NCBI GenBank assembly: GCA_041395105.1
Contig: JAWLBB010000002.1
Coordinates: 1-64,000, forward strand
Direction: 5' to 3'
Length of the DNA stretch: 64,000 bases
Source: Opitutaceae bacterium
GTDB taxonomy: Bacteria; Verrucomicrobiota; Verrucomicrobiia; Opitutales; Opitutaceae
The notes beneath the pieces are model-generated. The model was not told where the DNA came from. It worked only from the letters and a program-made list of their open reading frames with translations, and did no database searches. Positions within the stretch are counted from its first letter, which is position 1, and each line of letters starts with the position of its first letter. Both the position numbers and the translations under genes were made by a program. This document shows positions 9,004 to 17,644 of the stretch, one piece after another.

Positions 9004-10350
9004 TCAGACCGGGATGGTCAGCTGAAACTCGGTCCATTCTCCATCCGATCGTACGAGCTTGAGATCCCCCTGATGGGCTCTGAAGAGGGTGCGCGCGATA
9101 TTCAGCCCGAGTCCGTGACCCTCCGTTTCCTCCCCGACACTCGTGCCGCGGTGAAAGCGTTCAAAGATCCGTTCGTGATCCTGATCCGGGATCCCCTTGC
9201 CGGTGTTCGCCAGATTCAGACGCAGAAAGCCATCCTTTATGGATGCCTTCAGACGGATTCGGCCGCCATCCGGAGTGTATTTCGCGGCATTCTCCGTGAT
9301 GATCTGCAGTGCCATGCGAAACCGACCCTGATCCACGGTGACGCTCAGGTCTTCAGGCAGGCGCGTTTCCACTTCAATGCCGCGATCCCGGGTCAGGGTT
9401 TCGACATCATCCATGGCCGCCTCAATCATCGGATTGAGCACCACCTGTTTCCGTTCGAGAACCAGGCGCCCGGCATCGGCCTGCGCCAGCAGGAGCAGTT
9501 CGTTGATCAGCAGGGTCAGCCTCCGGGTCTGTCGAAGCAACAGATCCACCTCGGACCGCAGGTCATCGGGCAGATCAGGGTTGGCCCGCAGGGCTCCCAG
9601 TCCCAGTCGCAGAACCGCCAGTGGTGTTTTCAATTGATGCGAGGCATCCGCCGAGAATCGCGTCGCCACTTCGTACGATTCCTTCAACCGGCCGAACGCA
9701 TCATTCAAAACCTCAGTCAATCGGGCGATCTCATCGCGGGTGGGCGGCATGGGCAGGGTCTCGCTCAGCCGATTCACGCTGATCCGCTCCGCGGCGGCGG
9801 TCAGGGCGGAGACCGGTCGAATGGCATACTTCGCCAACCAGAAACCCAACCCGAAGACGACCAGGGCGGTCAAGGGCGCCGCCACCGCCATGGCGCGAAC
9901 CAGCTCCGCCTGGAGCGCCTGGAGTGGAGCGACCGACGCACCGACCTCGAGGTGAAAGGGTTCATTCCGAAATACGCCGATCCGGAATGGTTCGGCCCCG
10001 ACCAGAATGGTGGCAAAGCCGGAAGGCACTTGTTCCAGGTCTTCATCATCCAGGCCGGGCGATGCATAGAGCAACTGGCCCTCCGGCCCTTTCAGCACGA
10101 TCAACCGGTCATGCATGGCCACTGGAATAAATCGGGCACTCAGGGGCCGCCGGGGATTGATCGGCGCACCGCGGAAATTCTCGAGATCGCGAAACAACTC
10201 CTCGGCTTCCCCGGCGAGCTGCCGGTCAAGCTGACGAAGCTGATTGAAGTAAACCGCCGGCAGCGTGACCGCCGCGGCAACCGCCAGAGCGACCAGGACC
10301 AATCCCGCGGCGTAGACCCCAAACTTGATCTTAAGCGACCAATGCCTCAT
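9004..10350 (-). CDS. Sensor histidine kinase, EnvZ/QseC-like class
   Basis: A 448-residue membrane sensor that autophosphorylates and passes phosphate to the response regulator encoded 45 bp upstream. Transmembrane helices lie at about residues 8-35 and 165-188, flanking a periplasmic sensing region of about 125 residues. A HAMP linker follows, then the HisKA box FSADASHQLKTPL with the phospho-acceptor His. The HATPase domain shows N box TENAAKYTPDGG, G1 box NTGKGIP, F box FERFHRG and G2 box GHGLGLNIA. All catalytic boxes are intact. The signal is unknown; the adjacent epimerase/glycosidase/sulfatase genes suggest, by inference only, a polysaccharide-related cue. Confidence 0.93.
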   Translation of the reverse strand: MRHWSLKIKFGVYAAGLVLVALAVAAAVTLPAVYFNQLRQLDRQLAGEAEELFRDLENFRGAPINPRRPLSARFIPVAMHDRLIVLKGPEGQLLYASPGLDDEDLEQVPSGFATILVGAEPFRIGVFRNEPFHLEVGASVAPLQALQAELVRAMAVAAPLTALVVFGLGFWLAKYAIRPVSALTAAAERISVNRLSETLPMPPTRDEIARLTEVLNDAFGRLKESYEVATRFSADASHQLKTPLAVLRLGLGALRANPDLPDDLRSEVDLLLRQTRRLTLLINELLLLAQADAGRLVLERKQVVLNPMIEAAMDDVETLTRDRGIEVETRLPEDLSVTVDQGRFRMALQIITENAAKYTPDGGRIRLKASIKDGFLRLNLANTGKGIPDQDHERIFERFHRGTSVGEETEGHGLGLNIARTLFRAHQGDLKLVRSDGEWTEFQLTIPV

Positions 10351-10395
10351 GCGGTCAGAAAGGGCTCCACCGGCGCTCCGTCACGGCACCGGGCT

Positions 10396-11073
10396 TCACA
10401 GGGATTCATTCAGGGTATAACCCACTCCGCGGATGGTCGAAATCACCGAAGGATCTCCATCCCGATCGAGTTTCTTGCGCAGGCGCATGATGAAAATCTC
10501 GACTGTCCGCGTATCGTATTCGTGCTCACGCTCCCAGATCCTCTCGCTGATCTCATCCCGCGAGAAGGTGCGCCCCGGCTCCTTCATGAAGATCTGCAGG
10601 ATTTCAAACTCCCGTGGCGACAGATCGATCCGCTGACCGGCCCGGGTGACCCGCCGGCGTCCAATATCCATGATCAAATCTCCGGACTTCAGGATCTGTG
10701 ACATCTCGCTCGCCCCGGTCCGTCGCCCAAGGGCTTCAATCCGCGCCAGCAGCTCCTCAATCGCGAACGGCTTGGTCAGGTAATCGTCCGCCCCCGCTTT
10801 GAGCCCCGCCACCCGGTCTCCAACCTCCCCCCGGGCGGTCAGCATGAGGACCCGTGAGGGAATGGAAGACTGGCGGATCCGCTTCAACACCTCGAATCCG
10901 TCAAAGCCCGGCAGATTCACATCCAGCAGGACCAGGTCGTGAAGACCCTCCAGGGCGGCGGCCACCGCACCCGGACCATCGCGGGCGATTTCCACCTCAT
11001 GGTTCGCCTGCTTCAGGGCTCGCTCCACTTGCCTGGCAAGGTCTGCCTGATCCTCAACCAACAATAATCTCAT
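10396..11073 (-). CDS. OmpR/PhoB-family response regulator
   Basis: A 225-residue two-domain regulator. The receiver domain (residues 1-115) has the acidic pocket VEDQ, phospho-acceptor Asp51 in LLDVNLPG, conserved Thr in LTARG and Lys in LTKPF. The C-terminal winged-helix DNA-binding domain (about 130-225) shows the typical LSPREFEIL and VEIFIMRLRKKL segments and ends in RGVGYTL. It starts at ATG 11073, 88 bp downstream of the sulfatase stop, on the same strand. It is the cognate regulator of the histidine kinase that follows. Target promoters cannot be identified here. Confidence 0.95.
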   Translation of the reverse strand: MRLLLVEDQADLARQVERALKQANHEVEIARDGPGAVAAALEGLHDLVLLDVNLPGFDGFEVLKRIRQSSIPSRVLMLTARGEVGDRVAGLKAGADDYLTKPFAIEELLARIEALGRRTGASEMSQILKSGDLIMDIGRRRVTRAGQRIDLSPREFEILQIFMKEPGRTFSRDEISERIWEREHEYDTRTVEIFIMRLRKKLDRDGDPSVISTIRGVGYTLNESL

Positions 11074-11161
11074 GATTCCATCGGGGATTCGACTTGAGCC
11101 ATGAAAGCGAACGGTGCAGGGGCGCGCAAGCCCCCGCCTGACCTCTGAAGTAACGGATTGG

Positions 11162-12664
11162 TCAGAATGACTTCAGACCCAGCCGGACATACTGCTCGGA
11201 CGGCGCATCGCATGACCTCATCCAGTCCACCAGCGCTTTTTCCAGGCGTTCTTCAGCCGCCGGATTCTCGACCGGTTGCCGCTGGCCCGGATCGAACTCC
11301 AGATCGTAGAGCCGGGTCGAGAAATCCCGCTCAACCCTCTCCTTGCCGGGAAGATCGGTGCCTCCGTCGATCTTCAAGGTCCGGCAGCCCTTGGTGAAGC
11401 TGAAGGGCTCGGCCAATCCGATCCGCCCCTGAAGTTCCTCGACCGGAAAGGTGTGACGCATATGGGTCGGCATCAGGGTGTATTCATAGAGCGGATGCCG
11501 GTCGCTGCGGTCCGTGCCCCGCATATAGACATAACGCCCGTCGGTGATGTTCACATGGGATCCAAACATGCCGAAAATGGCCGTTTCCCGGACGGGGGCG
11601 TCTTCGGCCACCGTATCCTTGAGCGACTTGCCCACCATGTCGATCGTCGGCTCGAGTCCGAAGAAGTCGAGCAGGGTCGGCCCGAGATCGATCGACGGCT
11701 GCACAAGCGACCGGCGCCGTTCGCCGCGCTTGCCGGAACGGGGATCCCAGATGAAGAAGGGGGTATGGGCGACCTCCTCATAGAAGGGCATCCAGCACTT
11801 GGCCCAGCAATCATGCTCACCGAGGAGAAACCCGTGATCGGTCCAGACGATGAGCTGGGTGTCCTCCCAGAGGGACTGTTCATCCATCACGTCGAGGACA
11901 TCCCCCATTTTGGCGTCACACATGCTGATGAGGGCCGCGTTCTCATGTCGGATATGCTCCACCAACTCGGCCCCTTCCGTAACCGGAGCATACGGAGGCC
12001 AATCGAAGTGGGGGCCCTGGTAACGGTCATAGTGAGCCGCATAGAGGTCCTTGAACTTTCGGTTGGAAAAGAACGGTTCGTGCGGATCAAAGGTTTCGAT
12101 CTGGAGAAACCAGTTGTCCTCGTCGCGATTGCGACGAATGAAGTCGATCCCCGCCTTGAAGGTCTTCGATTGAGGCTGGTCCTCTTCGTTCGGCATGACT
12201 TTCCGGTTCTTCCAGTCCTGCTGATGCCAGAAGTCGGTGCGGGCATTCTGGCCAATCGACTCCGGCACCTCCGGGGGTGCTACCTGGCCGACCCAGGGAT
12301 CGCCCTCCTGGCCACGAAAGAACTCCCAGGTTGAATAGCGGGTGTGGTAGTTGCCGGCCCCCTCTTCAAAATAATGATAGTGATCGGTCACCAGGTGGGT
12401 GTGCACGCCGTTCGCCTTGAGAATCTCCGGCACCGAGTCATCAAACGGTTCGATCGGCCCCCAGCTGCGATGGAGGAAATTGGGACGTCCCGTATGCAGA
12501 TCCCGCCGGGCGGGCATGCACGGCATGGAACAGACATAACTGCGGTCAAACGTAACCGTGCGCTCGGCCAGTCGCCTGAAGTTGGGGGCATGAACCCAGT
12601 CGCACCCGTAGGGCGGCAGCATGTGACGGTTCAGCGAGTCGAACATCACCATGATCGTCTTCAT
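11162..12664 (-). CDS. Cytoplasmic-type sulfatase (S1 family)
   Basis: A 500-residue sulfatase expected to hydrolyse sulfate esters, most likely of carbohydrates. The N-terminal MVMFDSLNRHMLPPYG carries the metal-binding Asp. The formylglycine motif is C-M-P-A-R (Cys49 in the context SMPCMPARRDLHTGR), so the enzyme needs conversion of this Cys by a sulfatase-maturating enzyme encoded elsewhere. The later metal site WTDHGFLLGEHDCW is also present. There is no signal peptide, so it probably acts in the cytoplasm on imported sulfated sugars, unlike the three other intact sulfatases in the window. It lies 65 bp downstream of the DUF1080/DUF4038 gene on the same strand, consistent with one operon. 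Confidence 0.92.
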   Translation of the reverse strand: MKTIMVMFDSLNRHMLPPYGCDWVHAPNFRRLAERTVTFDRSYVCSMPCMPARRDLHTGRPNFLHRSWGPIEPFDDSVPEILKANGVHTHLVTDHYHYFEEGAGNYHTRYSTWEFFRGQEGDPWVGQVAPPEVPESIGQNARTDFWHQQDWKNRKVMPNEEDQPQSKTFKAGIDFIRRNRDEDNWFLQIETFDPHEPFFSNRKFKDLYAAHYDRYQGPHFDWPPYAPVTEGAELVEHIRHENAALISMCDAKMGDVLDVMDEQSLWEDTQLIVWTDHGFLLGEHDCWAKCWMPFYEEVAHTPFFIWDPRSGKRGERRRSLVQPSIDLGPTLLDFFGLEPTIDMVGKSLKDTVAEDAPVRETAIFGMFGSHVNITDGRYVYMRGTDRSDRHPLYEYTLMPTHMRHTFPVEELQGRIGLAEPFSFTKGCRTLKIDGGTDLPGKERVERDFSTRLYDLEFDPGQRQPVENPAAEERLEKALVDWMRSCDAPSEQYVRLGLKSF

Positions 12665-12729
12665 CAGTCATCCACCTCATGGTTCGATGCCCCGAAAGGC
12701 AAGTTCAACGGACCTCGCTGCCGTTCGAA

Positions 12730-14679
12730 TCAACCGCGCTGCAGCAAGAGCAGCCAATCCCGGGTATCCGGTGCCTGATAGGTCAGCCTGTCGCCCCCCT
12801 CGGGCGTCGCCGACTGCCTCTCACCGTTACGGGGATCAATCCATTCCGCCCGGCCGACCCGCTCCGGGTGAGGCAACTGCAGGCTGACGGCCCCCCCTGT
12901 CGGCGCATAGACGATCACAATCGACCCATCGGGCACGGCGGCCGCCTTGAGGAACGCTTCAGGTTCTTCAAGTCCCGGTTGGTCGGCGATGAGGTGATCC
13001 GCCGGCAGGAGTTCTGTCCAGGGAAGGCTCATGAGTATCTCCTTCATCAGGCTCATCTGCCGGATGCCCTCACTGTCCAGCCAGTTGGTCCAGGGGCCGC
13101 CCTTCCACCCATCACCGTGGCCCTCCGCCGATTCATCGTCACCACGGAGCCAGGCCCAGATGCTGTTGGTACCGTAGGTGAGACCCGCCATGGGTGCCCC
13201 CAGCAGGGACCAGTAGGCCGCCCGTCGCACCTTGAAGGGCGTGTGCGGCTGCTTGGTCTGGTAGGAAAGCGCACCCTCGTAATTGGGCTCCAGGTTGATG
13301 AAAGGCTTGTGGATCTCCGCCCACCGGTAGGCATACGGCCCCTGGGTCAGGGCACGGAGGTCGCCTTCCGAGGACCCATGGCCGCTCTGAATCCCCACGA
13401 AGGAGTACCACGGTTCGTCACAATAGAGATCTCCGACCCAGGTGAACCCGCAGGGATGGGTGGTCACCAGGGCCTCGGGGTGATCCGCAAAAATCCCGCG
13501 GCCCACCCGCCTCCACAGATCGGCGAACTGCCGTCCCCGATAATCACCGTCTCCGCCCAGTATCCACAACGGCCGGAACTTGTGCCAACGTTCCACCATC
13601 CGTCTTCCGATCTGGATCATGGCCGCCTCGTCGAAATGGGGATTCATCAGATCCTTCTGCATCCAATCCTCAGGTTGATGGTAAGGCTTGGGATTGTTGG
13701 TCCAGAACATGACCGGAGCCGGCACCATCCCCCGGTCAACGATGGCCTGGATATAGGTATCCATCCATCCCAGGGCCTCCTCGTTCGCCACCACCTGCCC
13801 GTCCACCAGGTCAAAGATCCGGCCATGAAGCGGTTGATCGGCCCCTCGCCAGCGATTCAGGACAAACTGGATGACCGTGAAGCCCTGTCCGGCCCGGGCA
13901 TCCAGGTAGCGGACCCACTCCTCCTCCGTCGCCTTGAGCGCGCCGTTCCAGGCCGTGTCTCCCAGCCAGAAGAAAGGTCTCCCTTCTTGATCCACGAAAT
14001 GACGACCACTCCCACTGATGGATAACTTCATCACCTTCGATCCACGAAAAACCCGCTCCAACCTGTCAAGGCGAATACCCCGGAAGTCCGCCGACATCTC
14101 CCGTTTCGGGTGGAGCTGGATCCCGATGCGGCCGGTTTTTCCCGCCGTCGGTGAATCGTAGGCCATGACGTGCACGCCGTTGAGCCAAACATCGTAGACC
14201 GAGCCCTTCGCCCGGATTTCAAGATGATTCCAGCCGTCGGTTTTGAGCAATTCGGCCACTCCCTCCGCCTCCACCGGGTAACCCTTGCCCACGATATACG
14301 GTGAGCCCGTCATGTCGCGCTTCAGTGATCCGGACTCACCGATCTGGATCTGCTCGCGAGGATCCCGAAGGAAGATCCCGGTATCCACTCTTCCCTCACC
14401 AAAACGGAATTCACATTCGAAAACAAAATCCGCATACTCCGATTCGGTCCAGAGGATGGAGCCGGTCTGGGCCGGATCACTCCGCAGATGAAGCAAGCCG
14501 TCGGCAACCGTCCAGCAGGAAGCCATCGCTTCCGGCTCGACCACCCAGCCGGCCAGATCCCGTCCGTTGAAGATCGGCACCCCGCCGGAACCGTCGGATT
14601 CGGCGGGACACCCGCCCGCCAGAAGCATCGACAGACCAACGATACCCGTCAGGCCCACGACGGATGACGCTCTCGTCAT
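12730..14679 (-). CDS. Lipoprotein fusing DUF1080 with a DUF4038 apiosidase-like glycosidase domain
   Basis: A 649-residue exported lipoprotein: the start at 14679 opens the lipobox signal TGIVGLSMLLAGGC. Residues about 30-215 form a DUF1080 (3-keto-disaccharide hydrolase-type jelly-roll) domain, with GVPIFNGRDLAGW at its start and DTGIFLRD inside. From about residue 220 a DUF4038-type TIM barrel begins with RPFFWLGDTAWN, and continues with the likely active-site segments WILGGDGDYRG and EPNYEGA. A small C-terminal beta domain follows from about residue 560. Glycan hydrolysis at the cell surface is inferred. The gene starts inside the epimerase stop (ATGA, 4-bp overlap), so the two are translationally coupled. 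The fusion is unusual. Confidence 0.85.
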   Translation of the reverse strand: MTRASSVVGLTGIVGLSMLLAGGCPAESDGSGGVPIFNGRDLAGWVVEPEAMASCWTVADGLLHLRSDPAQTGSILWTESEYADFVFECEFRFGEGRVDTGIFLRDPREQIQIGESGSLKRDMTGSPYIVGKGYPVEAEGVAELLKTDGWNHLEIRAKGSVYDVWLNGVHVMAYDSPTAGKTGRIGIQLHPKREMSADFRGIRLDRLERVFRGSKVMKLSISGSGRHFVDQEGRPFFWLGDTAWNGALKATEEEWVRYLDARAGQGFTVIQFVLNRWRGADQPLHGRIFDLVDGQVVANEEALGWMDTYIQAIVDRGMVPAPVMFWTNNPKPYHQPEDWMQKDLMNPHFDEAAMIQIGRRMVERWHKFRPLWILGGDGDYRGRQFADLWRRVGRGIFADHPEALVTTHPCGFTWVGDLYCDEPWYSFVGIQSGHGSSEGDLRALTQGPYAYRWAEIHKPFINLEPNYEGALSYQTKQPHTPFKVRRAAYWSLLGAPMAGLTYGTNSIWAWLRGDDESAEGHGDGWKGGPWTNWLDSEGIRQMSLMKEILMSLPWTELLPADHLIADQPGLEEPEAFLKAAAVPDGSIVIVYAPTGGAVSLQLPHPERVGRAEWIDPRNGERQSATPEGGDRLTYQAPDTRDWLLLLQRG

Positions 14680-15665
14680 GATCCGAGCCCCATTGCGCCG
14701 CGCTGTGTGGCGATCAGCCTGTCCTCCCAATCCGCCGCGTCCGAATCGGGCACCCGCTGCTCCCTCTCCATGGCCAGAAGGATATCGGCCATGAGGTCTT
14801 CAAGCGAAATCCCCGGCCGGAACTCCGGCACATCCCGCATCAGGCGCTCCGGACTGTAGATGGTATTGTGGGAAAAGATCTCGTCGCAGATCCCGACGCC
14901 GGGAACCCCGGCGGCCTTCAGTCCCGCGAGAGGCACGCCGACCATCTCAACCTCCCGGCCGATCACCTTCATGGCGGTTCGGTGATACTCCTCCCAGGTC
15001 CCGAACTCCCGCTTCATCATATGATAGGTCTGCCCGACACAGTGGTCCCGGCCGAGAACATGGACAAAGGCCGGCGCGGCATCATCGACATGCAGCCATT
15101 GATGCATGGCCCGTCCGTCTCCGCAGATCACGATTGGTTTACCCTTGCGGACGCGATCCACCCAGGATCCCTCCCAGGCGACCTGCCTCAGGAGAAACCA
15201 GCTCGGACCCATGGTGGTCGAGGGCTTGATGATGGTGACAGGGAAATCCTCGCCATGATGGGCAGCGAGGAAGACGCGGTCCGCGGCCACCTTGTTGCGG
15301 CCATAATCGGTGATGGGCCGCATCGGATGGTCCTCCGTGACCGGCAGCCAGTCGTAGTCCACGCCATAGGTGCAGACGGTCGAGCACTGCACAAAATGCT
15401 CCACCCCCTGGAACGCCCGCACGCTGCTCCGGGCATCCTCGGCGTCGAAACAAACCATGTCGATGGCCGCTTCGAACTTCTCTTTCTGCATGGCCGCCTC
15501 GAATGCCGGGCGGTGCTTGCGGTCACCCTCAATGAGACGGACTCCGTCGGGCAGGGATTTTGCCCGTCCCCGGTTGAAGACCGTTACATCGTGCCCCACC
15601 TCGAGAAGAAGCCGGACGATGGCAGTGCTGATGTTTCCAGTTCCGCCGACCACGCACACATTCAT
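14676..15665 (-). CDS. NAD-dependent epimerase/dehydratase (extended SDR)
   Basis: A 329-residue Rossmann-fold sugar-nucleotide-type epimerase or dehydratase. The N-terminal glycine motif VCVVGGTGNIST binds NAD(P). The catalytic-triad region is present in altered form: a Tyr-x-x-x-Lys element is visible as DYGRNKVAADR (Tyr with Lys four residues later). It starts at ATG 15665 with no signal peptide, so it is cytoplasmic. It is the first gene of the probable operon epimerase, DUF1080/DUF4038 lipoprotein, sulfatase. The substrate is unknown; a role in modifying released sugars is inferred from the neighbours. A promoter should lie in the 123 bp separating it from the divergent gene at 15789. 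Confidence 0.88.
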   Translation of the reverse strand: MNVCVVGGTGNISTAIVRLLLEVGHDVTVFNRGRAKSLPDGVRLIEGDRKHRPAFEAAMQKEKFEAAIDMVCFDAEDARSSVRAFQGVEHFVQCSTVCTYGVDYDWLPVTEDHPMRPITDYGRNKVAADRVFLAAHHGEDFPVTIIKPSTTMGPSWFLLRQVAWEGSWVDRVRKGKPIVICGDGRAMHQWLHVDDAAPAFVHVLGRDHCVGQTYHMMKREFGTWEEYHRTAMKVIGREVEMVGVPLAGLKAAGVPGVGICDEIFSHNTIYSPERLMRDVPEFRPGISLEDLMADILLAMEREQRVPDSDAADWEDRLIATQRGAMGLGS

Positions 15666-15788
15666 GACCCAGCAATGACGCGGAATCCCCGCGAGGGCAA
15701 GGGAATGAAGCCCCGAAAGCCGCCATCGAACGCGTCATCCGGCTCCCGCGTTGAGTCCCATGAGAACCTTCCCGAGAATGCCCTTGTC

Positions 15789-17156
15789 ATGAGCGATCCC
15801 CTGTTCCCGATCCGTGAATGCTATTGCCCCGCCCATTTCGGGAATTCCTACGAAGCCATGTGGCCACTGGAGCGGGAGGAATACCTCCGGGAGATGAAGT
15901 GGTGGGGCTTCAACCGGTTCTCGGACTGGATGACGACGACCGATGTCTGCGATCCGACCGACAATCAGTTCCAGACTCTCGCCGTGGCCAGTGCCGATCG
16001 AAAAGTCGCCGCGTTCCGGGCAGCCCAGAACCTGGGAATGGCGACCAACCTGATCGTCACCCCAAACCACGTCTACCTCGATCAACAGCACCCGTCCTAC
16101 GCGGCCAAGCTGAAGGAAGGCGTATTCGGTCAGCTCGTCTGTCCCAGCCATCCCAGGGGCCGGGCCATCATTCATCGCAACATCGAGAAATGGTTCCGCG
16201 AACTCGCGCAGTCCGGCATCCGTCTCTCCAGCTTCACCGGCTTCGCCTACGACTTCGGCGGCTGTGCCTGCCGAAAATGCGATCCCTGGATCCTGACCTT
16301 CGCCGAATTGATGCACGAGGCCCACCGGATCGCCCTGACCTGGCATCCCGGGATCGAGCCGTGGGTCTGCTCCTGGTGGTGGACGGAGGATGAACATCGG
16401 CTTTTCAACGACTGGTGCCGGCGGAAAGCACCCGGCTGGCTCAAAGGAATGTCGCTCCACATCCTTTACGGGGAAGCCGGCTTCAAGAAAGTTGCCGTTC
16501 CGCGCGGCTGCCGAAAGGTCGCCTTCACCCACATCGGCTATGGCGATACCGCGGCCTGCAGCGACATCTACACGAAATGGGGCGCCGTCATTTCGCCCAA
16601 CCGGATTCCCGCCACCATCCGGCGGATCCGTGATCAGGGCGCCTCCGGCTTCCAAGCCTACAGCGAAGGCGTCTTCGATGACATCAACAAGGCCATTCTG
16701 GCCGGGATCAGCAGTGGTCGGGCAAAGACTGCCCGTTCGATCCTGAAGCTCTACGCCCGCCGGTATCTGGGTGCGGAAGCGGATGCCTGGGCCGACTGGC
16801 TCATGCTCTGGGGAGATCGGCGCAACGTGGACCTCAAGAAGGCCAGCAGCATTTTCGAGACCCTCCGATCCACGGCCAGGCCCGGTTGGCGGCTCGAGCA
16901 ACTTCGCAGCAAACTCGCCCTGGAAACAATCGACCGGAAAATCGGAAATCCCGACCCGGGCAAATGGACGAGATCCAAGCGTCGACTCGCCGACCGGTTC
17001 TGGGCCGAACAGGAACACCTGTCGCGCGATGTCTACCGCCTGGGCCCGGTCCGCCACGTCTTTGCCCGGAAGTTCCACCCGCCCGTCTGGTACGACTCGT
17101 GGATGAAGACGACTTCGACCCGAAGCGACCGGACAGCTCTTCCAACCGAAGCCTGA
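15789..17156 (+). CDS. Uncharacterised protein, possibly glycosidase-like barrel
   Basis: A 455-residue protein without signal peptide; I do not recognise a named family. The open frame extends far upstream (to 14868), but that part overlaps the epimerase gene antisense, so I start at ATG 15789. Visible features are a Trp-rich N-terminus (MKWWGFNRFSDW), a CxxC pair in the segment GGCACRKCDPW, and aromatic motifs WVCSWWWTEDEH and FTHIGYGD. Alternating beta/alpha character and aromatic clusters resemble TIM-barrel glycoside hydrolases. The CxxC could bind a metal. Divergent from the epimerase operon, it could belong to the same carbohydrate function, but that is inference. Confidence 0.7.
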   Translation: MSDPLFPIRECYCPAHFGNSYEAMWPLEREEYLREMKWWGFNRFSDWMTTTDVCDPTDNQFQTLAVASADRKVAAFRAAQNLGMATNLIVTPNHVYLDQQHPSYAAKLKEGVFGQLVCPSHPRGRAIIHRNIEKWFRELAQSGIRLSSFTGFAYDFGGCACRKCDPWILTFAELMHEAHRIALTWHPGIEPWVCSWWWTEDEHRLFNDWCRRKAPGWLKGMSLHILYGEAGFKKVAVPRGCRKVAFTHIGYGDTAACSDIYTKWGAVISPNRIPATIRRIRDQGASGFQAYSEGVFDDINKAILAGISSGRAKTARSILKLYARRYLGAEADAWADWLMLWGDRRNVDLKKASSIFETLRSTARPGWRLEQLRSKLALETIDRKIGNPDPGKWTRSKRRLADRFWAEQEHLSRDVYRLGPVRHVFARKFHPPVWYDSWMKTTSTRSDRTALPTEA

Positions 17157-17271
17157 AGGCGCCGCATAGGTGATCGCTCCGAGCGGTCTGAAACGCATCC
17201 GATGCCCGGAGGGAATCGGGTAGCCCCCAATCCCGTCTTGTCCGGAGGGGTCACCCTTCCCCACCAAATGT

Positions 17272-17287
17272 GTCCCGAATTCGGGAC
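17272..17287. promoter_or_regulatory. 16-bp inverted repeat, candidate enhancer-binding-protein site (locus 1)
   Basis: A perfect palindrome GTCCCGA-AT-TCGGGAC. Its centre lies 129 bp upstream of the GG of the sigma-54-type promoter. The second locus has the same element (GTCCCAA-AA-TTGGGAC at 34872-34887) at exactly the same distance. This position is typical of upstream activator sites for sigma-54 activators; the protein that binds it is unknown. Confidence 0.6.
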
Positions 17288-17406
17288 GCGGTGTGTTCCA
17301 AATCCCGAACAACCACGGCATCATTCAATCTGCATTATGGGGTCAAAAGATTTTTTGTGTTTTTAAAACCCTGAATAACAGTTCTTTGCGAAATTCGAAA
17401 AGCACC

Positions 17407-17422
17407 TGGCACGGAAATGGCA
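17407..17422 (+). promoter_or_regulatory. Sigma-54-type promoter (-24/-12), locus 1
   Basis: TGGCACG followed at the required GG-N10-GC spacing by GGCATTA. The -24 element is the consensus; the -12 element is TGGCA rather than TTGCA. The predicted transcription start is about 12 bp after the GC. The same TGGCACG...GCATTA frame occurs at 35007-35025, upstream of the homologous peptide pair. Confidence 0.6.
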
Positions 17423-17488
17423 TTAGGAAAGGCAGAACAAGAGAGAGAAATCTCAGAAACCAAACCAAACAAAATACAAATCACGACC

Positions 17489-17593
17489 ATGACCATCATC
17501 GCCACCACCCTCATCCTCGCCGCCCTCATCAACAGTGCGATCAGCGACCTCCGCCACGAAGACATCAGCCAGGGACTCACCTCACAGAGCTGA
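17489..17593 (+). CDS. Tiny membrane peptide A1 (34 aa)
   Basis: A 34-residue peptide with one hydrophobic helix (IIATTLILAALINSAI) followed by S-D-L-R-H-E and a polar tail. It is not similar to a family I know. Reality is supported by a homologue at 35076-35180, identical at about 20 of 34 positions including the N-terminal MTIIA and the DLRHE element, sitting behind the same promoter and palindrome architecture. There is no Shine-Dalgarno sequence; the leader is C/A-rich. It is first gene of a probable operon with peptide B1 and the TonB-domain gene. Possibilities include a small regulatory subunit of a membrane complex or a type-I-toxin-like peptide; neither is shown. Confidence 0.65.
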   Translation: MTIIATTLILAALINSAISDLRHEDISQGLTSQS

Positions 17594-17644
17594 AGACCAT
17601 CACAAGGACTCACCAGACCAGACACCAACGATCCACCCACCACA

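Larger units (their letters stand above)
17157..17488 (+). other. Intergenic control region of small-peptide locus 1
   Basis: This 332-bp gap has no convincing gene. It holds a GTCCC-N6-GGGAC inverted repeat (17272-17287), an AT-rich stretch at about 17337-17400 that could bend or bind an IHF-like protein, a GG-N10-GC sigma-54-type promoter (17408-17421) and a G-poor leader rich in C and A. Confidence 0.6.

Noticed and set aside
8998..10701. Long plus-strand open frame opposite the histidine kinase
   Set aside because: It mirrors the kinase and regulator in antisense, has no protein-family features and unusual Gln/Arg-rich composition; the minus-strand genes have all catalytic boxes.
12679..14025. 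Long plus-strand open frame opposite the DUF1080/DUF4038 gene
   Set aside because: High-GC shadow frame without motifs.
15735..17324. Minus-strand open frame opposite the 15789 gene
   Set aside because: Gly/Asp-rich shadow with no start context; the plus-strand frame has the aromatic motifs and normal codon character.
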